Below are positions 22,585 through 36,700 of a stretch of DNA of 64,000 nt, piece after piece. A model generated the notes under the pieces. The model did no database searches. It was not told where the DNA came from and worked only from the letters and a program-made list of their open reading frames with translations. The DNA comes from Steromphala cineraria (Eukaryota > Mollusca > Gastropoda > Trochida > Trochidae), in contig OU744726.1 of NCBI GenBank assembly GCA_916613615.1, positions 22,199,515 to 22,263,514 of the forward strand, in the 5' to 3' direction. A program made the position numbers and the translations under genes. Within the stretch, counting starts at the first letter, position 1; each line of letters begins with the position of its first letter.

Positions 22585-24600
22585 TTGAATTTTATTAATG
22601 AAAGTGCGGATAAGTAATCAAAAAATCGTACCTAATCCATTTTTGAAACGAATAACTAAAATGTTTGTTGAATGATTTTTTTTCAACTTGGACTGATTCA
22701 GCTGAAAAAAGTTTAAAACATATTTAGATAATAAAAGTGGATAGTTTATTTTGGGGTTTAGTTGATATATCATATATGTTTGGCGTTTTGTTGGGGAAAA
22801 CAATATTTGTTTATGAATGGTAGATTTTATTCTCTGATTACGTTTTGGAGAAAATGTGTGGTCAAATCGAAGAGGATAATTCGAGAGATGAGTGTATTAT
22901 TTGGTTAAATCATGTACTTGAGAATTTTGTATTTGAAGAATATTTTGATGATTAAAATATTTCAGAAGGAATGTTTAACGATTTTGTGATAGTATACATG
23001 CTTAAAGATCATGTAGAAGTGTAAAGTTTAAGAGCTGAGTTAAATGAACTATGGTACAAACGAAAGTACACACCTTAGTTATATTGATCCTATTCATGAT
23101 TTTCAATTACAAATAGCTTTAGTTTTTTACGTCGTTTGCATACACTGACAAGTGCAGGGGATTACTCAGTTGCAAGAGAACACTTCCATGTGTTTTTTAA
23201 TTTTTAGCTCATCAGGACTGAAAGTCCAGATAGGCTTATGGCATGGCCCGTCGTCCGGCGTCCGTCCGGCGTCCGTCCGTAAACTTTTGACACTTTTGAC
23301 TTCTCCTCATGAACCATACACATTAGAGAGCTGAAATTTTGTGTACAAGTACCTTAGCATATGGAGATTCTAATTTGTAACTTTGGTGACCCTGTGACCC
23401 CAAATAGGGTCACAGGGTTCACAACTTTAAAAACCTATTTTCATCTTCTTCTCCAGTTCCAGAAGGACTAGAGAGTTAAAAATGATATGTGCAGACTCCT
23501 TGGTTAATGGGGATTCTAATTTGTAACTTTGGTGACCCTGTGACCCCAAATAGGGTCACAACCTTAAAAACCTATTTTCATCTTCTTCTCCAGTTCTAAA
23601 AGGACTAGAGAGTTAAAAATTATATGTGCAGACTCCTTGGCCAATGGGGATTCTAAATTGTAGATTTCGTGACCCCATGACCCCAAATAGGGTCACAGGG
23701 GTCACAACCTTAAAAACCTATTTTCATCTTCTTCTCCAGTTCTAAAAGGACTAGAGAGTTGAAAGTGATATGTGCAGACTCCTTGGACAATGGGAATTCT
23801 AATTTGTAACTTTGGTGAACCTGTGACCCCAAATAGGGTCACAGGGGTCACAACCTTAAAAACCTATTTTCATCTTCTTCTCTAGTTCTAAAAAGACTAG
23901 AGAGTTGAAAGTGATATGTGCAGACTCCTTGGACAATGGGGATTCTAATTTGTAACTTTGGTGAACCTGTGACCCCAAATAGGGTCACAGGGGTCACAAC
24001 CTTAAAAACCTATTTTCATCTTCTTCTCCAGTACTAAAAGGACTATAGAGTTGAAAATGATATGTGCAGACTCCTTGGCCAATCGGGATTCTTATTTGTA
24101 GAGTTCGTGACCCCATGACCCAAAATAGGGTCACAGTGGTCACAGCCTTAAAAACCAATTCTCATCTTCTTCTCCAGTTCCAAAAAGTCTAGAGAGTTAA
24201 TATTGATAAGTGCAGACTCCTTGGACAAAGGGGATTCTTATTTGTAACTTTGTTGACCCTGTGACCCCAAATAGGGTCACAGGGGTCACAACTTTAAAAA
24301 CCTATTTTCATCTTCTTCTCCAGTTCCAGAAGGACTAGAGAGTTAAAAATTATATGTGCAGACTCCTTGGACAATGGAGATTCTAATTTGTAACTTTGGT
24401 GACCCTGTGACATCAAATAGGGTCACAGGGGTCACAACCTTAAAAACTTATTTTCATCATCATCTTTAGCTCCTAAAGGTATATTGAGCTGAACGACTGC
24501 CTGTAGACTTCTTGGCCAATTGGGATTCTAAACTGTAAGGGTCACAAACAAATAGGGTCACAGGGGTCACAATCTTAAAAACCTATTTTTCTCCATTAGA
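21787..24600 (+). mobile_element. Mollusc-type repeat element with internal GTGACCC minisatellite (includes the duplicated copy)
   Basis: The element head reads TTTTTAGCTCATCAGGACTG. It then has the small palindrome GGACTGAAAGTCC, a block of GTCCGGCGTCCGTCCG and GTAAACTTTTGACACTTTTG, and tandem units of about 110-145 bp. Each unit carries a core of CCCTGTGACCC, CAAATA and GGGTCACAGGG, an inverted repeat of up to 11 bp. A second TTTTTAGCTCAT occurs near 24752. Elements of this general look are abundant in mollusc genomes. No protein is encoded. Confidence 0.75.
22585..24001 (+). repeat. 1417-bp tandem duplication, copy 2
   Basis: This is the second copy of the block at 21168-22584 at a constant offset of 1417 bp. 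It reads directly into further repeat units after 24001, so the duplication junction lies inside the GTGACCC array. Copy 1 ends CACAACC and is followed by TTGAATTT. Copy 2 continues as CACAACCTTAAAAACC. Confidence 0.93.
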
Positions 24601-24601
24601 T

Positions 24602-27570
24602 GACAGTCTATGGCAAATTTATTTCTCCTTGGATATTTTTGTGGACTTCTTTCACTGTCTGATATTGGCGATCTAGAACGTGTTGAATAATAATACATTT
24701 GTTTTGTAATTTTTTTATAGGTTTTCTTGCAATAGGTAACATCAGTTTCATTTTTAGCTCATCTTACCTGTATAAAGCAAACTTGATATGATGCCTGATG
24801 GCCAATGGCTCTATTTTTTAAATTAAATTCATATTTCAAAAAATAATTTGATAAAACAAAACTGTTTTATTGGTATGTAAGATTATCTATATCTTATATA
24901 TGTTAGAATTGATAAATAAGCCTCATTCTTCACACATTTACAAATTTCAAACATAGTCGGGGACATGTTGATGTACGTTTTGCTTTTCACCTCTGACTAC
25001 ATTAAACAAAGCTGACATACCACCAATCAGACAACACGAAATTCGTTTCAATCATACGATAATCAAATATACATATTGTTCATGCCAATTACATATTTAA
25101 TAGATCGAAATTAACTGATGTGTGTTCTTTCTTTTGTACCGATGATCAGTTTATTTGTTGATAGGTTTTTGAAAGACATGTTTGAAGAAATAAAGTTAAA
25201 AATATATTTAATGACCTGAGCTTTGAACTCTTTGAATGGCATTCTAGAAGTTGGTGGTAAAAGGAAGGCGAAAGGAAATTTTTTGGGTGAACAACTTCTT
25301 TATTTAAGGATAGTATTGATCATATACCGTTTATGCTTGATACGCTTGAAAACAATATAAAGGCCTATACTGAAACGTCGCTACTCTCAAATAAAGAGGT
25401 TGTACATCCATAGAAGTTCCTTTGACGATCTAAGCGATGGGTTTGGAACACATTTTTGAGAGAGAGAGAGAGGTTCTATCAGCAAATTGCAAGAATAGTA
25501 TTGAGATTAAAATTAAATTTCAGAGTGCTTCTCTTAAACATTTGCCAAGGTTTTCATTTGAATACATGCCATTTAAATTCAAGATAAATTGAAGGTAGAC
25601 ATTATATGCACTAATATAGTATAATGTTTGGATGCTTAATATGTATTTGGTTCGCATTCTACGAGATAAAGCAAACATCACCAAACAGAGGATTACAACT
25701 AAAGTAAGCGCTAGATAACACGTCCAATTCATCATTTTTTTCACAGAGCAAAATAGAAAACAACTCTCTAACATAAGTATAAAAGCTTGGTTTGATAAGA
25801 GTTAATCATGATGTCGTTTTGCAACGCTTTAAAAAGTTATGATAATACCATTAGTGAATATATACCGTAAAGAGAACATTTAAAATCCCGGCTTCTCATT
25901 TGAAGTTTGAGTTCAAGTATCATTTGCTTTTTAGATCAATGTGTTTTTCAACGTAACCAGCGTTTTGTCTTAATCAAACATAACTCAATTAATAAATTAA
26001 GAGTTTTCAAGAGAAGAAAGAGAATATCTTTATACAAAACAAAGCCTACGCCAACGTTTTCATTCTGATTTATAAAATATCTAAAAGGCATGTGATGCAT
26101 ATGATTATCACTTGATCACAAAAACACATATTTTCAAGAGTTCGAAAACAAAATTTGGTTTACGATTTATCAAAAATATATTTATTTTATTTTGAGAAAG
26201 AGTAAAAAAATGAGAAACATGACCCCCGCCATGTTTAAAATGTTGCAAAATCGTGTGAAGAATAGAACCCCTTTTTTTATTTCAACATAGAATGTATCTT
26301 AAATGTTTATAAACAGGAACGTGGCAGACCTTTAGGCTAAGTATTGCATTAAAGCCTACAAGCATTGGTTGGAACAAGCTGTCTATGGTGGCGTTTAAAT
26401 ATAATTTAAAGGGTCAGTAGCAGTTTTTTAGATATTTTATTTCGTCAAATTCTCTAGAATCAATATATGTGTATGCAAAATGTATTACTGATTTTCAAAG
26501 GGTCAAATATGTTTTAGTCATCCCGATTCCTAAACGAAATCATGAACAAAATCAAGCACAACCTGCAAACGACCATTTCTATGTGAACACTTTCCACTCA
26601 TTTGAGGTAATGTTATGACTGCTCGTAGCGTAACAGAAAAATGATAATTTTCGAACTGCTTTTGATTTAGAAAATATTGTTTAGCAATTGGAAACACATA
26701 TTTTCTTTTTCATTATATCTCTTCATTAACAAACAAAATCGTGATTTGGTCTTCAGATGATTTATTTTGATATTAATTGAATCTTTGATAATTTTGATGG
26801 TCCTCATTACAGTGAACATAAGAATTTATTCTGAGCGCCAAGCAACAACTCAACTGTTTTAACGGTGTTTGACAAGATAAGGACGAGTAGACGCTTTACT
26901 ATTGACACTCGTTCTCAATGAAGGCACAATTGAATTGAATGTTTTTCACATAACTCCAAAGCCAGTATCAGAAATTATTATTAATGTTATTTGAACTTCT
27001 TTTTATTATAGAATATGATTATGAAATTTTATCAAATAATTCCAACCAAATTTCCTTTGATCGCTGTCAAAACATAACATGTTAATGTCTCAGAATTTAA
27101 CGTTGTAGTGCTATCTGTGACAGACAATGGAACCATATCAATCAACCTCATACTACCAAACTGTTCGAATGTCATTAGTTTCAATCATATTAAAACAGTT
27201 AACACTGTAGCTATCAAGTTAACACGTTTTAGTGTCAAAGCTGTCAAACATTTTGACAAATGAAATGTTTAACTATGTTAATGTCTTTATGAATATCCAG
27301 CCTTTTCTAATGAAGGAAACATAAAGAAATGAAAAGGATATAAAAAATATCGATAATTTATCAATAAGAAAGACATCCTATTTGAAACAAATTTACAGTT
27401 TATTCCTGAAAACGATCAAAACGTTATACTTGTGTATAAAACTAAATTGTCATAAGCTAAATACATCTGACGTAAATTCCATGGGAGGTCGGAGGTCAAA
27501 GCGTAAACAAATGATCAACCTACATCGGATCTTAAATGTTGATAGTCGACGAAAAGTACATGTCTAGTAT
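24602..27570. other. Intergenic sequence, no gene seen
   Basis: I see only a short (GA)n tract at about 25461-25475 and a partial copy near 26408 of the TTTAAAGGGxCAGTAGCA inverted-repeat family. No exon with matching splice sites was recognised. Confidence 0.45.
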
Positions 27571-27573
27571 GTA

Positions 27574-27583
27574 GTTTATATAG
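27574..27583 (+). promoter_or_regulatory. Candidate TATA box of the GH10-like gene
   Basis: TTTATATAGG lies about 130 bases upstream of the start codon at 27710. That leaves room for a transcription start near 27605 and a 5' UTR of about 100 nt. Its role is inferred from sequence and position only. Confidence 0.35.
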
Positions 27584-27632
27584 GATCGTCCGTACAATGG
27601 TCCGGTCTTCTTTTTGTTTATTCGAGATTCCA

Positions 27633-27666
27633 ACTGATAAGAGTTTGCAAAACAACTCTTATCAGT
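27633..27666 (+). promoter_or_regulatory. Perfect 13-bp hairpin carrying two opposed GATA sites
   Basis: The arms ACTGATAAGAGTT (27633-27645) and AACTCTTATCAGT (27654-27666) are exact reverse complements around an 8-nt loop. Each arm holds the GATA-factor motif TGATAAG. The hairpin sits 44 bases before the start codon, so it is either a promoter-proximal paired GATA site or a 5' UTR stem-loop. Confidence 0.5.
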
Positions 27667-27709
27667 GTTCAAGAGCAGATAGGTTACTTTGTGTTCCCAC
27701 AGATCAACC

Positions 27710-30700
27710 ATGTACTTAGCATCAGCATTGCTTCTACTGTGGGTCCAGTCCTCCATAGCTAATTTGATTACAAATGGAGACTTTGAACACACCAATCTTG
27801 CCTCCTGGAACGGCAATGGGGGCAACATCGCCCTCTATACCATGGATAGTCACAAGGGCAACTTTTCCCTAAGATCATTTTCAAGGTTAGTCACAACAGA
27901 AAGTTTCCTGTCCTGTGATTATAGAATCTCGTCACAATAACAGTTCTTTCAATCAAATTTACACTTATGTATTAATATATGTGGGTAATTCCAGCTCAAT
28001 TCGACCAAAGCCTCCCAGTTGATAACACCGATTGTTTTCATTTTCACACCAAACATAGAACATATATAGGTCATTACAAAAGCAAAATATTTTTCGGATA
28101 TTCGTATTGGTTTTGCCGTAAGGGTTGTTTAATGGTGGCACCTATCGTAATTCTGTCAAATAAACCGCTTGCAGAAAACTGTTCGCAAAAAAATAAATAC
28201 TGACTGCTCATTGTTATTCTTTTGTATATAAGTTGTTGATATAATTTTGAAGCAGCATGCATTTACAATTTGCAGATATTAAGGAAATACCCTGAGTTAC
28301 GCTAATTTCAAATTCGGTCATATTTTAAGCGATTTCTCGTTTGGGTCCATTTTCAAAAAGCAGTATCAATGAAATGTGGTGACTTGAGTGATAATAATTT
28401 GTATGAAGAATGAAAGTATCAATCGAACAGTCCAGAACCTAAATTATACATACTTTCACCCAGTCGTATTGAGTTTGAGTGAACTTAAACACACCTACCC
28501 TCGGCAAAAAACGGAAATTTGTATCATTTTCTAATGTCTCTGTACAAAAAGGCGCACCTCACAGAGTCATGAATTTTTCACAGCTTATTCCTCATGTTAC
28601 TAACTCTAACATATGAAAAAATCACGAGGGTAAAATTTCTAGTTTTCAAGAAATAAAGGTTTTTAGACATAGCATATTTAAACCCTAAGTAGAGATTTTA
28701 AGGATGCATCATTTCGAGTAGTCTGTAAAATATAACGTGAACTACGTAATGAAAGGATGCAAAACTAGTTCTGTAACAGAATATTTGACTCTTAAGTTCT
28801 TAAAGGAGACGATTGGTGAACAATTTCCGCGAAGCAGTTACGTTCGGGCGAATGTGTCTGTCACCTACATATCTCCATAAACAATGCCCCTGCTGTTTAA
28901 ACGTTCATCACTTTCCTGACTACTAATACGCAAAGTTAATTATACCGAAACGTACCCTGCTTCGGGAAAAAACACTTCTAGGGTGCCAGATTCTATTTTG
29001 CTCACCAACTTCATCAAGATATTATATTAAGAGTTCGACAATATTTTGAACATGACAACATTTCTAAGCTGTGTCCAGCCATGAAGGAGTTCGAAAACAG
29101 AGAAGATACAAGTTCCAAGAGAAATTTATGTTTCTTTCAAAGAAGAGACACGAAACCTCTTCAAAAAAAATTTTTTAATTTTTTTTTAAATCGTGACTTA
29201 AATGGTGTATCCCTTCTCTTGGTTTCATTCAGTGTGTGTATGTCAGATACATCACAATGTCAAACTGATGCTCGTTGCATTGCCTGGGTTGAAATTGAAT
29301 ATTCGGAAACTTCTAGAGAGGGCTGTATGCACAAGAATGCATGTTGTACCGCTATGATAACATAACTGGAATTGAAATCGTTATGGAATAATATCTCGAG
29401 GATGAAGGTCTAGATACAGAGAATGAAATCTCACATAAAACTGGGGTACATACAGATGGAAAAAAACGTATCCTCAGACTTTGTTGATGTTCTCTTGCAC
29501 AAGATTGACGATTTGACAGTTCATCATTTGTGAAAACTCAGTCAGCTGTGGCGAGGCTAACAGATTAATTGCATGATGAAACTGCAATAAGTCTTCTATA
29601 TATTTTGGGGAGAGTTATTCTTTTGTAGTACACGACACATTCACCGTTTCAACTGGAAAGATTCCCAAACACCTGTTTACCCATTAGTGGTTTCCCACGG
29701 ACAATGAATTGAAGACTTTGTCAATCTTTGTTTTCATGAAAAAGACTTTGAACTAAAAGCAAATTAATGACAAAAAATAGTGTTACGGGATAGGGAGTCA
29801 GCTTAAGATTTGCGGCGAAAGCCAGTCTTAAGGCGTCCTCCAAAACCATGCTACAACTCAACAACAACTGTTTGATTGGGGAGCCGTTACCATTCCTACT
29901 AAAAAAATCGAGATCGAGTCTGAATTTGAAAACCAAAACCTATGCTTTTCATTGTACCCGGGACAAGAAGTCATTCATTTCAATAGGTGCAGCATAACTG
30001 GCTACAATACGTGTGTCAGAGATCAACGAATCAACATCAATAACGTTAAGAAATGAAGAACTCGGAATCCACAAAGATATGGACAATTTCAAATGTCAAG
30101 TCTGCAGATGAAGGTTAAGGTGACTGTCTTCTGATCATGTCAACTCCAAAGGTAATGTTTACATCAGACTGAGATAGATTTCTCTCGAGATCTACACTTT
30201 TATTTTCCAACAAATTAAAGAGTCTGTTCTGGAGCATTTCGGTAGCAAATAACTAGATATAGACTACCCAAAAGGTAAGTTGGTCCCTAATGAATTTTAT
30301 GTAAGTGAATTGTTATGAATTCACTATTCAACAACCTCCAGAATATCTCAAGCATAGATATGTCAATCAATGTGAAGCGTCGGTAAAATCATTTAGGGAT
30401 GCTTTACTCAATCACTTATAGTAGGTAAATGGGAAATTTTAACCCCGCCAAATTTTGATATGTTGTAGTCCTGACTATGAGCTACACATGTGCAAAATAT
30501 GAAGTCTCTAGGAGGTGCGCCTTTTTCTACAGACAGCTTTAAACAGGGGGCTTTTTTTACATTTTTCCAAACAGTAGGTTGATATAAACAGCTATTGTAA
30601 CATTAGAACGAAATAAATTGTCACGGATTCTTAACGTCCAACTCTTGATACATAAAGGAGACGAATCATAGCATGTTTGGTGCACCACACCCCTTCTACT

Positions 30701-33700
30701 TCACAAACAAGTGAAAACAAAAGGGCAAACAAAGGAAAAAACTGAATTTTGCAAATGAAATTTAGCACTTTTGTCAAGCCAATTAAACTATATAAATACA
30801 AATTCTTTCAAATGTTTAATATATTTTTTGAAACATCATTTTATTATCTATTTAATGTAGAAATTTCAAACCTTTACGTCTAGAGATGTCAATGTAAGAG
30901 ACATCGAAACGTATCAAGGGTTTTGCTCAATAACGTCACATTTGGAAGACCCCTGTCTCCTAAAACACTATGGCAAACACAAATATTTTGAGTATAAACA
31001 AAATTTGTGTATTTCCCTTCTCTGAAGATACAGTAGCATCTATTAAAATTGAAAATTCCAAAATCCATGATGTCAACTGGGGCGATCCCCAGATTTTGGT
31101 CGATTTGAAATGCAATGACTTAATTTTTGGGGGAGTGGAGAAAGAAGGATTACAATATCCCATCCTGTCTCCGGGAACGAACGTTACGCTAACTCCACTA
31201 ATCTGTACCCTGGGTTCAGAAGCTAGATTCGCTGGCGCGGCCCAACTTGAGATGTAGCCAATCAAAGCATTTTCTCGCCACCTTCTCGATAAAATTTGAA
31301 CGGGAAAATGATTTGATTGGCTATATCCCAAAGTCAGGCCGCGCAAGCGAATCTAGCTTCTGAACCCAGGGTACAGATTAGTGGAGTTAGCGGAACGTTC
31401 GTTCCCTGTGACAGGATGACAATATCCATTAACAATTTCTTTTTACATTTTTTCAGAAACCTTGTTACAGTGATCGAATTTCACAACAAGAAAACACATT
31501 TTATTTGCATAACAGAAACTTTTTTAAACCATGATAAATTATTTCAACAAGTTTTTCACTTTTTTTACAGTGATTGACATTTAAAAGCCAAGGAGGAATC
31601 AACGGTTACGTTCATTTCCATAAACATTTCAATTAGTTTTTAAAACATTCCTGAGGGATTTTTCATTTCCAGCAAAACTAACCTTCCCGTTCTTTCGTTG
31701 ATCGTATTCAATTTTTTGGCGACCTTTTCCTAGGAAAATACACATGAAGGTTTGTTACAGCGTTAGATAATCAAAATATCGCCAAGGAGAATATATCTAA
31801 TATAACTTCGGTAATTCTATGGGGAGAAAACGGATATACCAGGTTGTAAAGTTTATGAACAAATTATCTAAATATTTTTGACGATCTTTTACTCAGAATG
31901 ATTTCAAGGAATAACGTGACATGTGTTACTTGTTATTCGTTATATTCAGGCCTTTAACAGATGAAGGTCCATGCCAGTTTGTCGAGGTACACACAGGCGG
32001 CTACTACACGTTCAAAGGTTACATCAAACAGCTCGGGGACAATACGAGAACCTTGCTACAGTCCTACACAGCCGCTATGAAGTATTCAAATTCCCAAATA
32101 GGTATTTTTCAAATATACAACTCGACAAAAGCACCCATTCGATAAAATGTGTTACTGTGGACAGAGGAAACCATTATCGACATTATTCGGTGAAGTTGGT
32201 GATTTAAGGGAGACAAAGGAAATTCTATTCTATAGACTTTTTTCTTTGACAGTAGCGATGTGTCGGTATAGTTGTTTGAAAAACGATATACGGCTCTGTA
32301 ACGAAACTTCGCTTCTGTAAAATAAACCAAATGAATAATATCAAAAAATGACGATAGAGTTGTTAAGAGTGCTGATTTATCTTTTATGGTGAACAACTTG
32401 TTGGTTGACCTTCACAGATTAAACCAAGCCTGATAGCAATCTTTTTAACAATGATTTGCAAAAAGGGTAAAAAATAGTGTTTAATATAAGCTAAAGTTTT
32501 GGACCAAAAAATAGGAAAATGGTTTCATATCTAATAAGGGTTTCATATTTTACAGATTACCCTATAGCATCTCGAGCTTTTGTGCAGAGCAAGAACGGTT
32601 GGCTACTGATGGAAGGAGATTTCACTCCCCCTAAAATAGGTGAGGCAAGATATTTTGTACGATATATGTTTAAGATAATATTTTTCTCTGAGAATTGTCC
32701 TCAAGGGTTTTCCCTGACAAGAAGAATAAGAATCAGGACTCTTTATACTTAATATGTGCAACGTTTCTATACATATTTTCTAATGTCGTTTCTTGACATC
32801 ACTCCAACTTATCAAATACAATTTATGAGGATATTTTTATCTGTGAAATGGCAAAAAGAAACGAAGATTTTACAGTATGGAAACGAGATATATGAATGAA
32901 TATGAATATTTATATTACGGTAAACTAATAAGATGTACCTATATATAATAAACACAACTCATCACATCATGCATAAATCAAAATTTGTGATTGCAAAAAA
33001 ATCCAGAAACGATCAGGCACAGATCTTAAAATGGGAAATGCCTTGGAAGAATATAAGCATAGCAAATACTGTTTACTAACTTATGAAACTTCTGCTAAAA
33101 CAGCGAGTTGGTAATTGAGAATACAAGGAGTTTTATGGATTATCAACTTCTTTATAGCAGAATATAGCGACGTTTCGGTATAGATTCTTATATATCGTAC
33201 AGCAATTAATACATTTTGACGTGGTGATGAGATGAGTTGGTAATCAGGTTATATATTTAGCGCCGCTTGGTCATTGCTGCACCCATACAAACAAAGTGTA
33301 GATTATTTTCAGGTTTTAAGAAAGCAGAACTTTGTGTCTACGGTCCAGATAAAGGAATAGAGTTCCTTCTGGACGATGTGTCATTGGAAAGTTTCCAGAG
33401 GGAGTCTAATTGGGAGGCGAATGCTAACGCTAGGATACAAACATTGCGAAAAAGAAACATTGATTTCATGTAAGTTGTGCATGTGCATCAATTTTCATTC
33501 ATTCATTTCATTTTACAAGGATACAAATATTGCGAAAAAGAAACTTTGATTTCATGTAAGTTGTGCATGTGCATCAATTTTCATTCATTCATTTCATTTT
33601 ACAAGGATACAAACATTGCGAAAAAGAAACATTGATTTCATGTAAGTTGTGCATGTGCATCAATATAATATTTTCATTCATTTGTTTCATTTTACAAGGA

Positions 33701-36700
33701 TACAAACATTGCGAAAAAGAAACATTGATTTCATGTAAGTTGTGCATGTGCATCAATTTTCATTCATTCATTTCATTTTACAAGGATACAAACATTGCGA
33801 AAAAGAAACATTGATTTCATGTAAGTTGTGCATGTGCATCACTTTTCATTCATTATTTCATTTTATGATTTACTTAAAGTGGAGTTATTATAGTTTTTTC
33901 GAAATTATTGGTATCATATCATTATATTGGTATTCAGTGTATCAGTGTAGACTGTTGTTTTATGTCAATTCATGTACATCCTATCGTTCACATGAAAAGA
34001 ATATATATTTGACAAAGATCTTCAGGCCAGATCAATGTCGACAACCTTTATCTTTCCTTTGTTGCCTTATCTGTGTACTTTGTGCGAGTTAACGACATTT
34101 CACCCACGTGACAATCTTTTTAATCTAATCAGAATTTTAAATATTTTAACCAATTCCACCGCTTATTAATATCTAATTTAAGTATAGAGCATAAATAAGA
34201 AAATAAGTTTTAAGTAAAGTCAAGGAGTCCATTTAAAGTATTGGGTATTGCATAAATTCAACAAGTGTGTTACCAATCACACATCCTTTATTATTATCTA
34301 TTTTATCCAAAACATCCAGTCTAGTAAACCTAACCTCACTAATACTCGCTTCACTCCCGATATTGAGTCTAGCAAGATGTAGCAGCAGCTCACGTCAGCC
34401 GACTGCCAAAACATCATGCTTGTAATATAGGAGACCCTCTGAGGGGTTACAAACTTTAATGATTTTGTTTCTAAAATGAACACTGAGGTGAGTATTCTGA
34501 TGTACATAATCTCATCGTTATTATCCATTATATTTGTGATTCTGAAATGAACCCAAATAAATCTTTTAAGAACATTTTTTAAAGAAAACTTTAACATTAA
34601 TTTTTATTTCTTTCAGCTTTAGGCTCGACCCAGGTGTTGATCCATCAAAAGTGACAGTTAAGGTACATGATTTATGTTTTAGTCGTAAGTCACTTTAAAA
34701 TGTATCGACAATGGATTTGACAAGATATTTGTAGTGTCCTCACAAATGTGCGCAATGAACATAAATAAAGAAACAATTATTTTATGAAAATGTATAATCA
34801 ATTGTCGGCTTTTGAAGTATAAAATGGAAGAATTGTCATTTCGTCGGATTTTACGTCAAGGAAGACATTTATAACAGTTGGTCTATATATGACAATAGCA
34901 TGCGTACAAATAATAATGGTACAATAAAAAGTAATTTCTCTTCTTTATTTACTTTAGATTGACCACAAACGTCATCTATTCGGGTTCGGATCCTTCGTCG
35001 ACATGAACTGGATAGATGACCCCCGTTATGCAGCCTACAACAACATGACCTTTGACCTCTTTAACTGGGCTACCCTCACTTCTCTAGGATGGGCCTCGAC
35101 TCAGCAGGTCTCTGGTCATCTTCCTACGCAAAGCATTAAACGCCAGTTTCCGAACTGTCAGTTTAATGCCTTGCTGCTGACCCTTGAGTTTTCTGTGTTG
35201 ATATCAGCGCCCCTACAGGCGATTGTTAGCAATCTCCAGTTACTTTCTGATTGGACTAAAGCTTTCTTTTACAGACCGCGGTCGATAATATTGTTGATAT
35301 GTACAATTTGTAATTCCGCTGATAATTGCATGTTTTTACTTGTATGTTACAGACCGATGTTGCCTCGACTTTCCACCGTCAGTTGAGAGCCGCACAGCTT
35401 TTACATGCCAAAAGGTACGTCACCCTTGGTTACCATTTTAGTACCTAGACATACTGGATGCATTGTAGTCCTGCACAGTCACTTTATTGAATGGGATTCT
35501 TTATACAGTCTACTAGATCCCCATTCTAATCAAGGTTCGACAGAATATATATGAACGTTTATGTGAAATGGAAAGGCTCAAATATGGAATTACCTAAAAG
35601 AACGTACAGGATGCAGAAGATTGATGTAAGATGTGATATTCTAAGACTAAATTATTGTCCGGATGCATAGCATTGATTGAGATGCAATATTCCAAACAAT
35701 TAAATGTTAGTCAGGATTAAATAGCATTATAACATGGGATACTCTAAATGATTAAATATTTGTCAAGAGACATAGTATTGATATGAGATGTGAAATTCCA
35801 AACGACCTAAATTTAGTCAGGATGCATTGCATTGATATATGATTTGATATTCAAAAGATTAGATTCTCGTTTGGATGCATTGTATTGATGTTAGATTAAT
35901 ATTTCAAGAGTAAGTTATAGTCAGGATGCATAGCATTGTTATAATAAGATGGGATAAATCAATGACTTTATCTTAGTAAAGATGCATATCACTGATATGT
36001 GGTGGCACGTGGTCCTGTGCAATGCTCAGTCGACCGCTATCAGAGTAGTTCAGCAACAACGGGCGCAGCTCGCTGGATGGGTGGGTAACCCGTTGCTGGA
36101 TATTCTGAGAGTTTGAAGGGTTGATTCCCTGCCCCACACTGAGACATGAGTTGAGAAACTTGTGGTGTCACCCTGGGTAAGTGACTTAGTTCGAAGCGTG
36201 CCTCTGTCCACCCAGCAGTAATTGGGTACCTGGTATGATACGATGGTAGTCTGAATTTGAACCTCGAGCGCCTGACAGGCGATCGGTTGTATTCTCCTTA
36301 GGGAGTGTTCTGTACTCGTTGACCAGGGGTAATATGTCACTCAGCGCTTTGAGCATGCAATGTGCATGGATATATGCGCTATATAAATGGACTATTATTA
36401 TTATTATTATTATATATGATTTGATATTTCAAACGACTAACTTTCAGTCAGGTTGCATATCATTGATATAAAATGTGATTTTTAAAAGACAATTTTTTAG
36501 GGAGCATAGAATTGTTATGAGATGTGATATTTTAAAGAATAATATTTAGTCAGTATGCATATCACTGACATGAGATGTGATATTTCAAAGACTACTTTTT
36601 AGTTAGGTTACGTATCATTGATATATGATTTGATATTACAAACGACTAAATTTCAGTCAGGTTGCATAATCATTGATATACATTTTTAGATGTGATATTC

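Noticed and set aside
30960..31346. Overlapping open frames on both strands
   Set aside because: They are explained by the palindromic MITE-like element at 31162-31418; the two strands encode mirror sequences.
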